NCBI GenBank assembly: GCA_024349245.1
Contig: JALDNG010000048.1
Location: 4,864,001 to 4,928,000, forward strand
DNA: 64,000 nucleotides
From: Neodontobutis hainanensis
Lineage: Eukaryota; Chordata; Actinopteri; Gobiiformes; Odontobutidae
Direction: 5' to 3'
Each line of letters starts with the position of its first letter. Positions within the stretch are counted from its first letter, which is position 1. Below, piece by piece: positions 1 through 12,463 of the stretch. Under the pieces are notes generated by a model. That model made no database searches, was not told where the DNA came from, and saw only the letters and a list, made by a program, of their open reading frames with translations. The position numbers were made by a program, and so were the translations under genes.

Positions 1-1440
1 GTAGTTTTAAAGGACAAAAAAATCTGCGTTAAAAATAATTATCTAAACTGCTCTGTGTGATGGAACAAAACGTTTAGAAGAAAAAGGAATAGATGAAAAT
101 AATGTTAAAGCTAAAAAAAGTTCCCACGTTGTGTGCACTAAATGACAAAGTACTAATTGGATGCTAATAGCACATAGAGTATCATAGAGAACAGTGCCTC
201 AAATGCATCGTGGCCCATTTCCTTAAACCTTGCCTTCTCTTATGTCCTCTATGTAATCAACTTTTTTTTTCTAGTGCAACTTTAGTAGTCAAATCTACCA
301 TTATTCTTACACTTGAGTGCGGCTGTGTGGATGACAAATTTGTGGGCTACATTGGAGAAAGAAGAGCGCTGCAGGGGAAGGCAGTGGCCAGTCACACGGC
401 AACGGGGGTCCAGGGGAGTCGAGGGAAACGCATTTGGAATTCAGCACTGCAACATTGCCATCTTTTGGCCAGATAGTATACTCCCCAAACAAGCCACTGA
501 TGGTCCATCTCCAAAAGTGAGGCATCGGGGCTTCATGACAAAGTCTCCCAGGTATGTCACAGGTTTAGTGTTTATGCTAGAGAGGTTATGCACCTGACTA
601 CAACAATGATCTTTGATTGTTTTAGGGCAGGCAATATAACTTTAAATCAAGATTTTCCGTTTTGTTCTTTTATATCTGACCAATAAAAGATGGGATATTT
701 TTGTAATAAAAAGAGTTTTTCTAAAATTATTGAGGTTCTATTTAGCTATGTGATTTTACATGCCTTGACCAAGATGTTCTAAATGAATTTTCAAACATTT
801 TATGAAAGTATATGTTAAATTTAAACCATGAGTTATCATAATTGTTACTTTTTTACATGCTTATAATATTTGTAATCAAAAAAAAGTTGAGCTTGTGTTA
901 TTTCTCCAAAATTATGCAGATTTGTTACTTGCCACCCGGTTATGTTTTAATTTGCCTAACAATGTCTAGGCAGTTTATTTTGTATTGAAAAAAATAAAAT
1001 GTTTGTCTTGTCTTTGTTCTCCCAAATTATGATGGATTTGAGCTGATAAAGTATCTCGCACAGCCAATGGGTTCTGCATGCTTTGACCAATCTGTATTAT
1101 TTGTAATAGTTATGATTTACCATGAGTCATCATAATTGTTACTTGCCCATCTTTTACTGTCTAACAATGTTTAGGCAATAGAAATATATAATATTTTTGT
1201 ATTGAAAAGAATGTATATCTTTATTGAGGTTCTGACTATCTGGCACAGCCATTGCTTTGACTAAGGTGTATTGTTTTAAATGTCTTACATGAAGTTACGA
1301 TATACCATGAGTCAACCAATGACAGTTTACAATCTTACTACCAGGATCATAAAGCATTCCGTCATGGCTTGTAAAAACAAACACTGTTCATTTTCATGTA
1401 TTGTCACACTCCTTGTTGCACCAAACAAGGCTTGAGTGGG
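1..1440. other. AT-rich intergenic DNA, no gene seen
   Basis: The stretch is strongly AT-rich and has no open reading frame with recognisable protein content. Its only internal structure is a set of degenerate repeated segments between about 690 and 1330, listed separately. Confidence 0.6.
688..1330 (+). repeat. Degenerate direct repeat, about three diverged copies
   Basis: Several motifs recur in the same order. ACCATGAGTYATCATAATTG occurs at about 825 and 1119, and a shortened form (ACCATGAGTCAACC) at about 1304. CTAACAATGTYTAGGCA occurs near 954 and 1162. TTTTGTATTGAAAA occurs near 980 and 1196. ATTGAGGTTCT occurs near 729 and 1222. Spacing is unequal (about 294 then 185 bp), so this is an old local duplication with indels, not a clean satellite. 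No function is evident. Confidence 0.6.
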
Positions 1441-1960
1441 CATACTTGTCCTCCATCTGAATAAATATTTGTGCAAAGCGGCCCGGGCTGCTCGTCTTGT
1501 TTTCCCACGGTGCTGTATGGGACATCACGGATAAGGCATAGGATGGGCTCTGACAGAGAGTGACAATTCATCCCTTCAAAACCCCCCTAACTGACATGTC
1601 ACATTGGCTGATGACTTTATTGTGCTCCCTGTCACTGCACTTAATCTGTGTGTCAGTCAAGGCGCGGCCACTAGCTCCAGACAGCAGCAGCAGAGGCGGC
1701 GGCTAATACCCACCCTTTTAATGACATTACATTTGGAGTAATGCCATTCACTATAGCACTGATATTATCTTCTATTTGCATCATTCAGCCGCCAGTGACA
1801 CAGGCAGGAGCTCGAGCCGATAGAGAGCTGGTCATTTCCCCATCCATTTCCACTCGCATGACAGATGTCAAGATGGAAACTGGCTATTATTTACTGTGGC
1901 CATATTTTTATCACTGACAGACATGATGTCTCACTTTACTCCGAGCTGTCAGCCAAAGCA
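1441..1960. promoter_or_regulatory. Candidate conserved non-coding element block
   Basis: A GC-balanced block stands out from AT-rich flanks. It has many TAAT/ATTA homeodomain cores (for example around 1717-1745), long stretches free of simple repeats, and no sustained reading frame. This texture is common in vertebrate developmental enhancers, but conservation cannot be judged from one sequence. The call is inference only. Confidence 0.3.
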
Positions 1961-3239
1961 TCAGAATCTGGCTTTTTTTTGTCCTAAAGCAATAGAAGTA
2001 AACATTCAATAAATGTTTTTACATTTAAATTATGTCTTCAGTGTTGTTCTACTCAAGACTGGACTTGGTCTTAAGCTAGTCACACTTTTTTAAAGAGCGT
2101 AGTCATGTCTTGAAATGGAGTGCACATTTTTGTGGTCCAGACTTAGAGAGACTCGGGATGTTAATTCAGAGCTCGTCTGATTTATTACATCACTTAAACT
2201 TTTGTTACTTTTGTACAAAATATGCTCTATAAATACACTTTCTTCTTCTTCTAAACTGGTTTGATAACCTCTACCTAATACACTTAGAAGCACAATTTTT
2301 TATAAGCACACATGTGAATCTAGTGATTTTAAGGGGTTCGGCAGGAGGCACCATCCATGCAATTATATTACAATAGTAAGTTATGATTGTCTAAGCATAA
2401 ATACGTGTGGACTCATTAAATCAAACCACCTACAAATATTTGTAAACAGAGATATTTGGAAGTCCCCATTCCATTTGGGGCCTCTGGCATTTGCCCCATA
2501 TACTTACCCCACTGGAACGCCCTTGTATTTAGATCAACAAATCCTGACCCATTCATAGTACTGCTTAGAACAAGCCATTTCTTTCAATCAAATGTAATTG
2601 TCACTGATGTGTCTAAAATGAATAAACTATGATTCTGTCTAAGATGTTCACTATAGCCCTATGACTGGACGTGGACACCCTTAAATGTTAACAATGTTGT
2701 ATAGTTTCATATTTAAATATAATTTAACAGATGGATTCATGCAAGTCAAATGTTTGTGGCTGCATAAATAAACTTTTAACAGTCTGGATTACAGAACCTA
2801 ATCTACAAGTTTATCTGTAGGATGAGTCAATCTGAAAATATTATAATTTTGAGTTTGGCAAATATCGAGTTTAGTGTAATACGCTACCAATCTGAGCTAT
2901 GGACTCACTGATACAGCTGTCTACTGTATTGAACTACTGTGTGAAGTTCTGATTTGTATTTTTTGCATTGTTTGTTTTTATCTTTATGACTGGACAAATG
3001 GTACAACATTTAAATGAAAAATGACAGTAATATATGTAATAATATGCATTAATAAATTGGTCAAAAGTTGTTATTGGAGATAGACTTTATCCTTGTCTCG
3101 TACACTGGTCTGCACCCTGACCTCAGTCATGTCTTGTTTACTGTAGCCTTGACTACAACACTAACTGCATTAACAAAAGGAAAAAGGAAATGAAAGTTAG
3201 GTGTAAAATACCTAAATTCATAAACACTGTACAATACCA
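1961..3239. other. AT-rich intergenic DNA, nothing recognised
   Basis: This is AT-rich sequence with short runs of T or A and no plausible exon, RNA gene or familiar repeat. Confidence 0.5.
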
Positions 3240-3680
3240 TCTAGTGACTTTAGCGATGCTTGTTAACTACAACTCTGGCATTCCCTCTTCTCAATATGCA
3301 TCAGTACTCTCCTCCTCAGGTGCCATGATGACATTATAATGAACATGTCACAACTCATCCCCACTGTTTCCATCCTATTCGCCGCATCCTGTCAGCAGCT
3401 AAATGAGTAAGCAGTCTATTGGCATCAGAGGTAACAAAATCTTTCCTTTGGTTCTCTTCTCGTTTTACTGACAGTGCATTTTCTCTCCCATCAGAGCTCC
3501 GCTGCCTAATTAAATGTATTTAGCATCATAAATATTCCAGGGGGACAGGTTGACACAGTGAATTAATGTCTCGCCTCAATACCAGAGCCTCTCCATTGGC
3601 TGCCGAGGGAAAGTTAGCCCGGTGCCAGGTAAATGCTACCGACTGTTATAAATCAGGGCTGCTTTTGTTTTCTAATGGGG
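3240..3680. promoter_or_regulatory. Candidate conserved non-coding element
   Basis: The composition is more balanced than the flanks and includes a dense core around 3440-3660 (ATTAAATGTATTTAGC-type homeodomain or MEF2-like motifs and a CATTGGCTGCC segment). There are no open frames of note. It is proposed as a possible enhancer from texture alone. Confidence 0.27.
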
Positions 3681-4529
3681 GATATAGGAATTTGATGAAG
3701 TTATTAAGTTAGGTTATTATGTACTGTAGTTCTTTTAAAGTGACTTTTATATGCCAATAATACATGTTAGTTAGTGTCTACTTTGCAAATGTATTCATAA
3801 GCAAGAGAATTAAACTTCAAATAAAGTATAATTGTACTGCAATACTTGATATTAAGAAATAACTTTGTGTTTTATTTCCTTCATTTGAGAAATGGAATAG
3901 TGGACACAAAGGAAACAAGGAGTAGAGAGACGGAAAATGACACAGAGGATACAGACCTGAGCCAGGGGTCATGGTCATGTGGTACATGCTCCACCAACTG
4001 AGACGGTCCAATATCGGCGGTTACTGCCACATCCCTGCAAACAAGCATTATCTGTGAGTTTTACAATATGAAGAGAGAAAGAACATTTAAAAAAAACAAT
4101 CAAATCCCACTTTTATTTATTTACTTTTTTTTTTCTCTTACATTTACAATTGTTCTTATCTGTCCTTCAAAAATCCTCGCAGGAACCATTTTGGAAGATT
4201 CTGGTTCGACTTCAAGCAGTTTAAAAGTGTTGAGGATGTGTATTTGTTGCACTTCCTCCTTACACAAGCCTGTTCAAGTGTGTTAAGCCGCCACCAGAAC
4301 AAATAGGACCAGCTGCCAGACTGAGCTAAAGGGGACTGCAGAGGATAGAATTACACGTTATTATGTTCATTTTAAATCTAGATATTTTTCCTAATTTTCT
4401 CACATTTTCTCTTGGCTGTGAAAATGCATGTCTTTTTTCCTCCTTCTCAACACATGTAATTGCAATTTGCAAGAGCTAAACTAATTTTATGACACAGGAA
4501 CACCTGTATTCATCTCCATATTAATAGAA
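3681..4529. other. Intergenic DNA, nothing recognised
   Basis: The region is AT-rich with poly-T and poly-A runs near 4088-4135. Short open frames on both strands lack any family signature. Confidence 0.5.
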
Positions 4530-4915
4530 AACAGGAAGTATAAATCCCAATTTTGCAGCAGCCAGTGTCAGTGAAGATGTTCCTTCAGGGAGAAGCCTGT
4601 CTCTTCTCCATTAAAATATTGGTGCGCTCCCCCCTCTTTTGTTCCGTAGTGTCCCTTTTGAGCCCAAATCAGATATCATAATTATGAATGGCACCAAATC
4701 TCCATCACGGGCCTTGACACTTCTAATATCCATATATGCCAATGCACATTTAAGTTTCTGGCGCCAAGGTGTTCTCTGCGCTGAGTTATAGTGCTGCGGT
4801 GCCTCTCTGGAATCTGGGCCCCGGTGAGTCTCATTTAGGACGGTTGACTGATGGGCTCATTTGGATTAAGTGCAGTGCCCTGGATATCCCTGAGAAAAGA
4901 ACAGAACAAACTTTC
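4530..4915. promoter_or_regulatory. Candidate conserved non-coding element
   Basis: The block is balanced in composition and unique-looking. It contains TAAT cores, an ATCATAATTATGAAT near-palindrome at about 4675-4689 and a GGATTAAGTG NKX2-like site at about 4862. No coding frame is evident. This is a texture-based call. Confidence 0.27.
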
Positions 4916-5619
4916 TTTTAGCCCTGAAGTCACTGATGAATCTGTTAATTTTATACAGGGATGCTCAGGGAAAGCTGGACAGCAGCTCTGTATTATAATT
5001 TAATTCAACTTAACAATGTAGCTAAATTAATTAATCACATTTTTATTACCTGTATGTAAACTGCTTATAATTTTTATAGTGTTTTTTTATTATTATTATT
5101 ATTATTAAATAAAACACCATAATACACAATGTTTTACCTAATATCCCTAAGTATCTACAACTAATCACATGCCACACCCTGACACAGCCTTGGCATGGCC
5201 TTCTGTCTTTATAGAATAGAACCTGTCAATGCGCTCACTCCCTTCACACTGGCCACTATCCAGGCTGTTGAGCCTATCTACGTTATATATGAAATGTTTT
5301 TTTATTTGCATTTTTTTGTCTAAAAGGTGTTGGAGCCAACGAGACCCACCTCCATTTTGCACATTTCTAATGACTTGACGTATCGTTTTATAGTCACACA
5401 TTGCAGTTTCATTGTTTGTGAAGTAGTAGTCATTGGCAGCAAATTTTAGCTTTAATCCGTAAGTGTGTAAATGAGTGAGAAATGCATTATGCAAAGCAAT
5501 AGTATCAGCCCATATAAGGGCTAAAAGACTAATACTGTTCCAAAAGCCCAATAGTGAACCTCAGTATTGCCCATGCATATAAATCAGTGCACAGCTCATG
5601 TTGAGTAATTAATTAATTT
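4916..5619. other. Intergenic DNA with an ATT microsatellite
   Basis: A short (ATT)n run lies at about 5088-5107. The minus-strand open frame at 5165-5551 would need a TTG start and encodes nothing I recognise, so it is not called as a gene. Confidence 0.5.
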
Positions 5620-6700
5620 ATAATTTAAGCATTGCCTGTGAATGTGTCTGTGCATCCCTCTGCTTGTATGTCATTACAGCAGCGACAGGAAAGTGCAGGA
5701 GCCACTGTCAGGTCAGGCTCAACAGAGCTATGGTTGTTGTAGGTGGTCTTTGTTGGCTCATTAGGAACAGCGTGAGCAGTGGTCTAATGAACTTAAGACA
5801 ATGCTAATTAATGAAAGAGAACAAAGGCTTAACATTTTTAGAAAGTGCGGAGCACTGAGCTGGCTTGTATGACAGTGTTTAAGCCACCTTAATCCGCTTG
5901 CGATACGGTGCAGGGCGTCTCGACCGCACAGCGCCGGGCCAGGTCACCGGGAGCAGCTCCATAGCTCTGCTGATATAGTCACCTGTGACAATCCTTTATG
6001 GGCTGATAAAGTAAGGGAAGTCTCTCAAGAACAGTGCGCTGACTTGGCTGAGGGTCTCCCTGGGGAGCAGGTGTCAGGGTTGTCTATCAGAAGGCTGAAA
6101 GGAGAAAAGGGACGTGTTACTGGGCTCCATTGTATGGCGGTTGTCATTGACTGATCGGGTCCATTTAGCTGGCTTTCACAGCGAATGAAACCACCTGAAT
6201 AGATGAAAGCGAGACAGCCTTCCTGACAAACAAGGAGCCCTGGAATATTCATGGAGGATCTGTGAGGAAAAGATTAATGTATTAGAAATTAAAATGGGGC
6301 CCGGACGTATGATCTTGCTCTAACACTTGGCCAGACCTGTGTCACCCGCCGCTAGCGCCTGAAGTCGGCACATGCCGCTGCCAAGGTGGAGAGGAATCAT
6401 TAAGCACCCTGCCATTGTGTGAGCAGAATAATCAAACTTCACCCCCCCCTCCATTCTTTCCCACAGCACTGACAATGAATAATTCTGGAGCCATTTGCAA
6501 TGTTAACGGCACCTATCTGGGCCATCCATGCCTTTATGATAAGAGCTCCAAATATGCATTTCAACAGTCTGAACAGAAGCAGCTTCAGCGGCATTTCAAA
6601 GGACACCTGTCAGTCATCTGAAAGAGCTGTCAGTCTCTGTCACGCTACGGTGCCAGCGAAATGGCTCCAAAGATAATCTTTACTCTCTCACTGTCTCTCT
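5620..6700. promoter_or_regulatory. Candidate conserved non-coding block, about 1 kb
   Basis: This is the longest GC-balanced, repeat-free block in the left flank. It has GCTAATTAATGA at about 5803, TTAATCCGCTTGCG near 5889 (a bicoid/OTX-type TAATCC core) and TTTATGATAAGAGC near 6532. CpG dinucleotides are retained around 5900-5950 and 6330-6380. No exon with splice signals and a family match was found. It is best read as a possible regulatory block in a gene desert. Confidence 0.33.
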
Positions 6701-8869
6701 CCACCTCTCTCTTTCACATCAGAGCAGTTACATTTGCAATAGAGTGACAAGTGATTTACACTGGAAAATGGATTGTGTTTAAACTGAAAAAGGAGGGTTT
6801 ATTCTTTTAGGCAGCGTCTTTCTTCGCCAGTGTACAGCTGTATCAAATATGATATCATAAATGTAATCTGGGCCACGCTGAATGTCATTATGGGTGATAC
6901 CAGGAGCTCAGGCTGCTACTGAGCTCTAGGGTAACTTTGATAATTCCTATCTCTGTAAACAGAGCTGACTGCGAGGAGCAGGAGTCCAGACAAAGTGGAT
7001 AACAACTACCTTCTGTTGGTGAAAAGTTTGACCTGTTGTTTTTGACTGGATAATGTCAAATAGACATGACTATTGACTGTTGTGTGGCAGCCTTTACAAC
7101 TGCTCTGGCTTTATGTTACTTTTTCTTTGCCTGCTAGGAAACTCTATCACACTGAGGAGGAAACATAGGTGTATAATGAACAAGCGCCAGACAGAATCTT
7201 TTTCTGTGACATCCTGGTATTCAAATGTCTGGCTTCGTAGAGTTTATTCCAGATGCTAACATCTTTGTAACAGTTTCTGTCTGATGTGCCACTCGGGACA
7301 AGTTATACTTCTGTTCTGTTTCAGGTCAAACAGTTCAGTGTTAATGCAACAGCGTGACATGGTGTTTATCACCTAAAACATATTCATTTAGTGTATTGTT
7401 TAATTTTAATGGTAAATGACACTTAAATATTGTTGTGAACATCCAAGCAGTCAAACCTTCTTCTTTTGTATAAAATTTAAAACATACTCTACTCACCCAG
7501 TCTCCGAGTGCTTTACATTTATGTGGTGTTACTTTTCATCATGTGACCCCAAAAAAAACTATTTTTGTATTTTAAGACATGCTACCCTTTTACAGTTATC
7601 CATCTTCAGATTCCTCTGTGTGGACATGGTTCACAGGGAGGCGTGTGAAGCCCCCCCTCGCCCTCACATGTAGGCCAGTCATTTGTTAAGCACGACTAAC
7701 TCGCGTGCCACCAGCTGTTGGTGATATTTACAGCTGAGTGCAGAGGATGTGTTTGGACCAAGGCTCGCAGGCCCAAAGCAGCACAAGGCCCAGTCGCACC
7801 TCCCTCATGGCCTCTCCATGGGCTAGGGCGGCCAACACTCACAGCACGGCCCACCAAACCGCACAATCACAATACAGCGGTGCACACAATGACTCTGAAT
7901 GACTCATGGACAAAAAAAGTACATTTTACATAGCCCGGGCAGCTTGCTGGCTCAGCAACGTAAAGAGTAAACCTCGGTCGGTATGTGGTAGGTGACCTTT
8001 ATGACGAGGCATCCGCTCCAAACTCTCCTTCATTCATTCTTGAATATGCAGATTATGGATTACCCCGCAGAAGACTGGCGACAGAAGAGATAAAACCGAG
8101 TGTGGAATGTTATATCATGCACACCAGTCATAAAGTAGTGCATTTTGATCAGTGCAGTGCAAGAACTGCCTCAAACTGTCCGTGGTGTGCCCTTGGGAAC
8201 AATGCCAAAACCACAGAGTCACCACAGTCCACCCCTCACAAGCCAACACAAAGCACTGTGGAAATGCTTCTGCTTACACATTTGTTATTTTCCAGCAAAA
8301 GCAGATCATTTTGCCACCAAACAAACAGCAATTTGAATTTGGGCACTGCTCTTTGTCACATAGTTTCCAGCCTTAACAAGCCGTTCATTGTGGCTCGAGG
8401 AGGAATCAGTTCAAAGAATGAGTCACTCTATGAATGTACACTTTCATTTCAGGACGCAGTAGGCTGCCATAATCCCTGATACTGAACCATGACTCACCAA
8501 GGTCTCTTAGATTGGGCTCTGTGTGCTGTTTTTCACTGAGAAAAAAGGATTTGCACCCACACACAAAGTTCAAATAGATGCTCGCTGATGAAATGACATA
8601 TGTGACAAAGACAACAAGGCAACATTACAGGGACAAATGAGCACATGGAGTGAAAGCAGTGTTATGAGTTAATCTAATCAAGTGAATACGGGAACAAAAG
8701 CGAGCAGTTATCTTGTCTTTTCCGATTTTTGAAGCTCTCACACAAATGAATGTCAACAGATGAGCTTGTACAACAGCTTTCTTACAAATTATTCAGTGAC
8801 TACAATTTTGCAGTTGAAAAAGTCACCAGAAAGCCATTTACCTGAGTCACAAATGAGTGTATAATTGAG
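6701..8869. other. Intergenic DNA, no gene supported
   Basis: The composition is mixed. A plus-strand open frame at 7985-8479 begins with GTG and has no recognisable domain. Overlapping open frames in the other plus frames reflect few stops in a GC-balanced stretch. No tRNA, microRNA hairpin or familiar repeat was recognised. Confidence 0.45.
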
Positions 8870-9330
8870 TCCTGAGGGAGAATAACTCAGCTTAACTACT
8901 GGAAATAATGTGTAAATTCAATACATTTCCTAATGAGCTCATTTGAGTTCGCCGCAATTATATTTGCGCGCAGATAGGATTCTGCAGCTGAGTTGAGGTG
9001 AATAAAACCACCGCTCCCCTTGTATTCATTAAAATTAGCATATGGACCTGTCAACACTTCTCAGAGGCACGTTGTAACAATGCCATTTAGCCCCGCATCA
9101 AGCAATGCCAATGGAATGAATGCACGCCGTGGGTAAATGCCTCCCCACCATGAGCGACGGGTGGGCTGCGACTGGCAGCACTGGCTCTGACGCACAAAAG
9201 AGGCTGCGCTTTAACAGCCAGGCCTTGGCCTCTGACCAGGGGCCATCCACATCAACACTGCTTACACTCCACTGTAGCTCCAAGCTATGACCGGGCCAAG
9301 CAGCGCAAAGCGAACACTGAGAGAAAAGCC
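8870..9330. promoter_or_regulatory. Candidate conserved non-coding element
   Basis: A dense run of homeodomain and POU-like motifs lies at about 8930-9060 (CTAATGAGCTCATTTGAG, ATATTTGCGCGC, TTAAAATTAGCATATGG), followed by a GC-rich segment. It contains no coding frame with family similarity. The motif cluster makes it one of the better enhancer candidates here, but this is inferred from one sequence. Confidence 0.35.
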
Positions 9331-10502
9331 ACCACACTCGTACTGTAGAGATATTTATGCATCTTTGAAGTCTACGTTTCCTGTGCTTTTATTTCTTTTT
9401 ACCCATAAACAACATCAGTATGCAGCATCTTGGAGGTAAACTTGTTCTTATCAAAATGCAGCAGGAACGAGGGGCCACAGAGAAGAGCACCTTTATTGTT
9501 GTTTGTCATCATTACAGTGGAGCTGCCAGTCACACGAGGTATTGTTGCGCAGTGGAGCAGACAAGGCCCTAGTTGCATTGTTGTGCCAGGATTTTAAAAC
9601 AGGCGCCAGTTATCAATAGACCACAGACTATTCGACTCACTCGGCTGTGCCTCTCGATACACTTCAGATCACAGCCAGCCGCGCTCGCACACAAATGGAC
9701 CGCCTCTGAACTGACAAACACTTTGTTTAAAGATGGATCCCGGTCTAATGTGTATCAGCCCATTCAGTGCTTCGATACTTTAAACTTATCAATCAAAGGA
9801 CATCAATGGAAGAATATTATACGTTATTAGAGCAATTTTACAAATCCAATGTATCTTTGTAACAATAACCACAATGTGGATAAGCAGAAAAAAACGTGCA
9901 TATACTGTATATTGTTAACTGATTTGAGTTGGTATCCCCAAGTATCAGATATTTATGTGAACAGAACTGTGGCGTGAAATGCGTTTTCTTTATTATGATG
10001 GTCTATGATTTTTAGATTGATGTCAAAATTCTCTTTTCTGCCCAAAGGCATACTAAATGCAGGTACACCTGCTGACAAACTTTATAGCCATATAGATGAT
10101 AAATAGATATAGATGGAGGCAGTGCTTGATTTGCGAGATTTCTTAAAGTAAAAGTTAATAACATTTTTAACTCTGAACGCAGCCCAACAATTTGTTAAAA
10201 TGGCATTATTTAGACACAAAAAATGACAATGCATAATTGTTTTTGGGAGGGGGGGGGCTGATGAAGTTATAATTCAGCCTTTGTCTAAAACATGGCGAGA
10301 TATTAATGTAACTGAACACTGTAGACAATATTGTGATGAGTATGAGCACCTTGAGACATTTTTTGAAACAAATGAGATTGTATAGGCGGAAGAATCAGTC
10401 CGATCCGTTGGCTGTAGCAGCATTTCTTATTGATCAACTGGATGGACGCAAAAATACGTAGTAGGCTATGAATTACGTTGCTTCTGATAAAGCATTGAAA
10501 AA
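9331..10502. other. Intergenic DNA, nothing recognised
   Basis: The sequence is mostly AT-rich, with a G-run near 10247-10257. No exon or RNA gene was found. Confidence 0.5.
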
Positions 10503-10803
10503 AGTTATCACAAAATAACGTGATAGTATCATGAAATACGTGAAAATTATCATGAAATAACGTGATAGTATCACGAAATAACGTGAGAATTATCATGAAA
10601 TAACGTGAAAATTATCATGAAATAACGTGATAGTATCACGAAATAACGTGAGAATTATCATGAAATAACGTGAAAATTATCATGAAATAACGTGATAGTA
10701 TCACGAAATAACGTGAGAATTATCATGAAATAACGTGAAAATTATCATGAAATAACGTGATAGTATCACGAAATAACGTGATAGTATCACGAAATAACGG
10801 GAA
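10503..10803 (+). repeat. Higher-order minisatellite, 65-bp period made of 21/22-bp subunits
   Basis: The array is built from the subunit TATCAYGAAATAACGTGANAA. Subunits of 21, 22 and 22 bp combine into a 65-bp higher-order unit: the landmark CGTGATAGTATCACG starts at about 10561, 10626, 10691 and 10756, exactly 65 bp apart. That landmark is a perfect inverted repeat with 7-bp arms and a single central base. Other junctions (CGTGAAAATTATCATG) are imperfect inverted repeats. The first and last copies are more diverged. The array is not coding; a minus-strand open frame through it is fortuitous. Confidence 0.9.
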
Positions 10804-11739
10804 AATTATACTGGCAAGTATAAGTCAGAAAAACAATCCCCCCCTCCCCCAGAAAAACACAGAAAAACAACATTGACAGTACTAGGCTTTCGAACTGGGG
10901 GAATACTTCACCTAAATATTCTCTGTGTGTTCCCTCACCTCAGGCTTTTCAAATTAAGCACTAGATGGAGGCTTATAGTAGATTTAATGGTGAATCATAT
11001 GAATGAATGGTGAGGTTTTGGTCTTTAATTTGAAAATTAGCAATTTTAAAACAAGTGGCTATCTCTTTAAAGGGAGTCTTGGTGACTATAAAGCCACACA
11101 GTCCATTTCTGGCCAATATTGAAGTATGCCTGAACTGCTGAAATAGTTAAACAGCAGGGCTTCAGCATGCCCTGAAAAGCCTGGAAATTTAAATATGGTA
11201 TGTTAATTGTAGAAATTAACTGGAAATTTATCAAAATGTCCAAAAAGTTCCAAATGTACATTGTAACCTCATGTTTTTCAAGTTATTTTGTAACCTTAAG
11301 TGCACATTTTGTTTGAAGCTTAACTGATGGTAAATAAACAATGTATTATCATAAATAATTCCCTTCTGTAAACCCAGTAGAATTTAAAGTTTGAGTTTTG
11401 ACCTTCTGAGGCTCCTGTACTTTGTCAATGGAAAGAAATGATTTGGCCTCAGTTGTATGGTCTGAGAATCCAAATAAAACTGCGTTAAAATGCTGCCCTG
11501 AATTGCCAAAAATTGTCCCGGAATAGATTGGTTTGATAAAGAGGAAGAAAAGACAGGCCAAGTAGAAGAGGAGGCCTCAGCTGCTTTTGCTCTGCTCCCG
11601 CTGCCATCACCTGGAGCAGAAAACCAAATGTAATGGCCTTGGGCTGCCTTTGATATTTCCATCCTCTACTTGTCCGGCTATGACCTGGATCTACATCTAA
11701 CAGACCTAGACTGGAGGTCAGTTGGAATCAAAGGAGAGA
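10804..11739. other. Intergenic DNA, nothing recognised
   Basis: The region starts with a C-rich stretch near 10840-10852 and continues as AT-rich DNA. Minus-strand open frames at 11349-11662 lack family similarity. Confidence 0.45.
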
Positions 11740-12010
11740 AAAAAGAAGGGCGTCTTTGAAAATTACCAGTCACTGTTTCTCTGTGTGTCATTCAGGCCGG
11801 CACTCATTATGAGCTTCTTCGGCCAGCGTCGGATGCCATTAGCGTTCCCAGCCCAGTACTAAAGAAACAGGACCAACTTTATTCTGTCAGAGCGCTTATT
11901 AGAAGATTACATATTCACACTTGGGTAGAGCAGCGCTTAATGAGGATGAGGCGAGACTACTTCAGTTTGTCCGCACTTTATGATGAACTATTATGGGCAA
12001 TAAGGTGGAG
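11740..12010. promoter_or_regulatory. Candidate conserved non-coding element
   Basis: A GC-balanced block of about 270 bp with motifs such as CACTCATTATGAGC (near-palindromic), GCCATTAGCGTTCCC and GCGCTTATTAGAAG sits in AT-rich flanks. No coding potential was seen. Confidence 0.32.
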
Positions 12011-12432
12011 CTCTAGGAAGGTCTCAAAATACTCAAGGTGCAGTATAGTACATTATAGCACATAGACATTCTGAATTTAGAGGAAATGTGATACAGTGTG
12101 ATTTATTTTACTTTTAGCGTAGCACATGTTGATCTCTATTCCTTAATCCCTGAAATATGTGTGGAAATTACAATAGAATTAGGCTGAATCTGTTTTGTCT
12201 GACCTTATTGTGATAACTAATATTACAAGAAGGTATATTTACTATAAGATCAAATCAACAGTGCACAGAACTCTTAATTACACGTTACTGTGGCATTTTA
12301 ATTTCAGGGAGCTCTCAATCAAAACTACTACTAATACTAATACGTATATTTTTGAAATTGAAATTGTATTTTAAAACGAGTTACATTGGTTGCCTGTGGA
12401 AAAACATTATTGTAAGTTGTGTATATATATAT

Positions 12433-12463
<31 letters not shown>

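Noticed and set aside
5165..5551. 128-codon minus-strand open frame
   Set aside because: It begins with TTG, shows no domain and sits in AT-rich intergenic DNA.
7985..8479. 164-codon plus-strand open frame in the left flank
   Set aside because: It would start with GTG, lacks any recognisable domain, overlaps equally open frames in other registers and has no splice context.
10240..10860. Short regularly repeated sequence considered as a CRISPR-like array
   Set aside because: The repeats are contiguous without unique spacers and lie in a vertebrate genome; it is a minisatellite.
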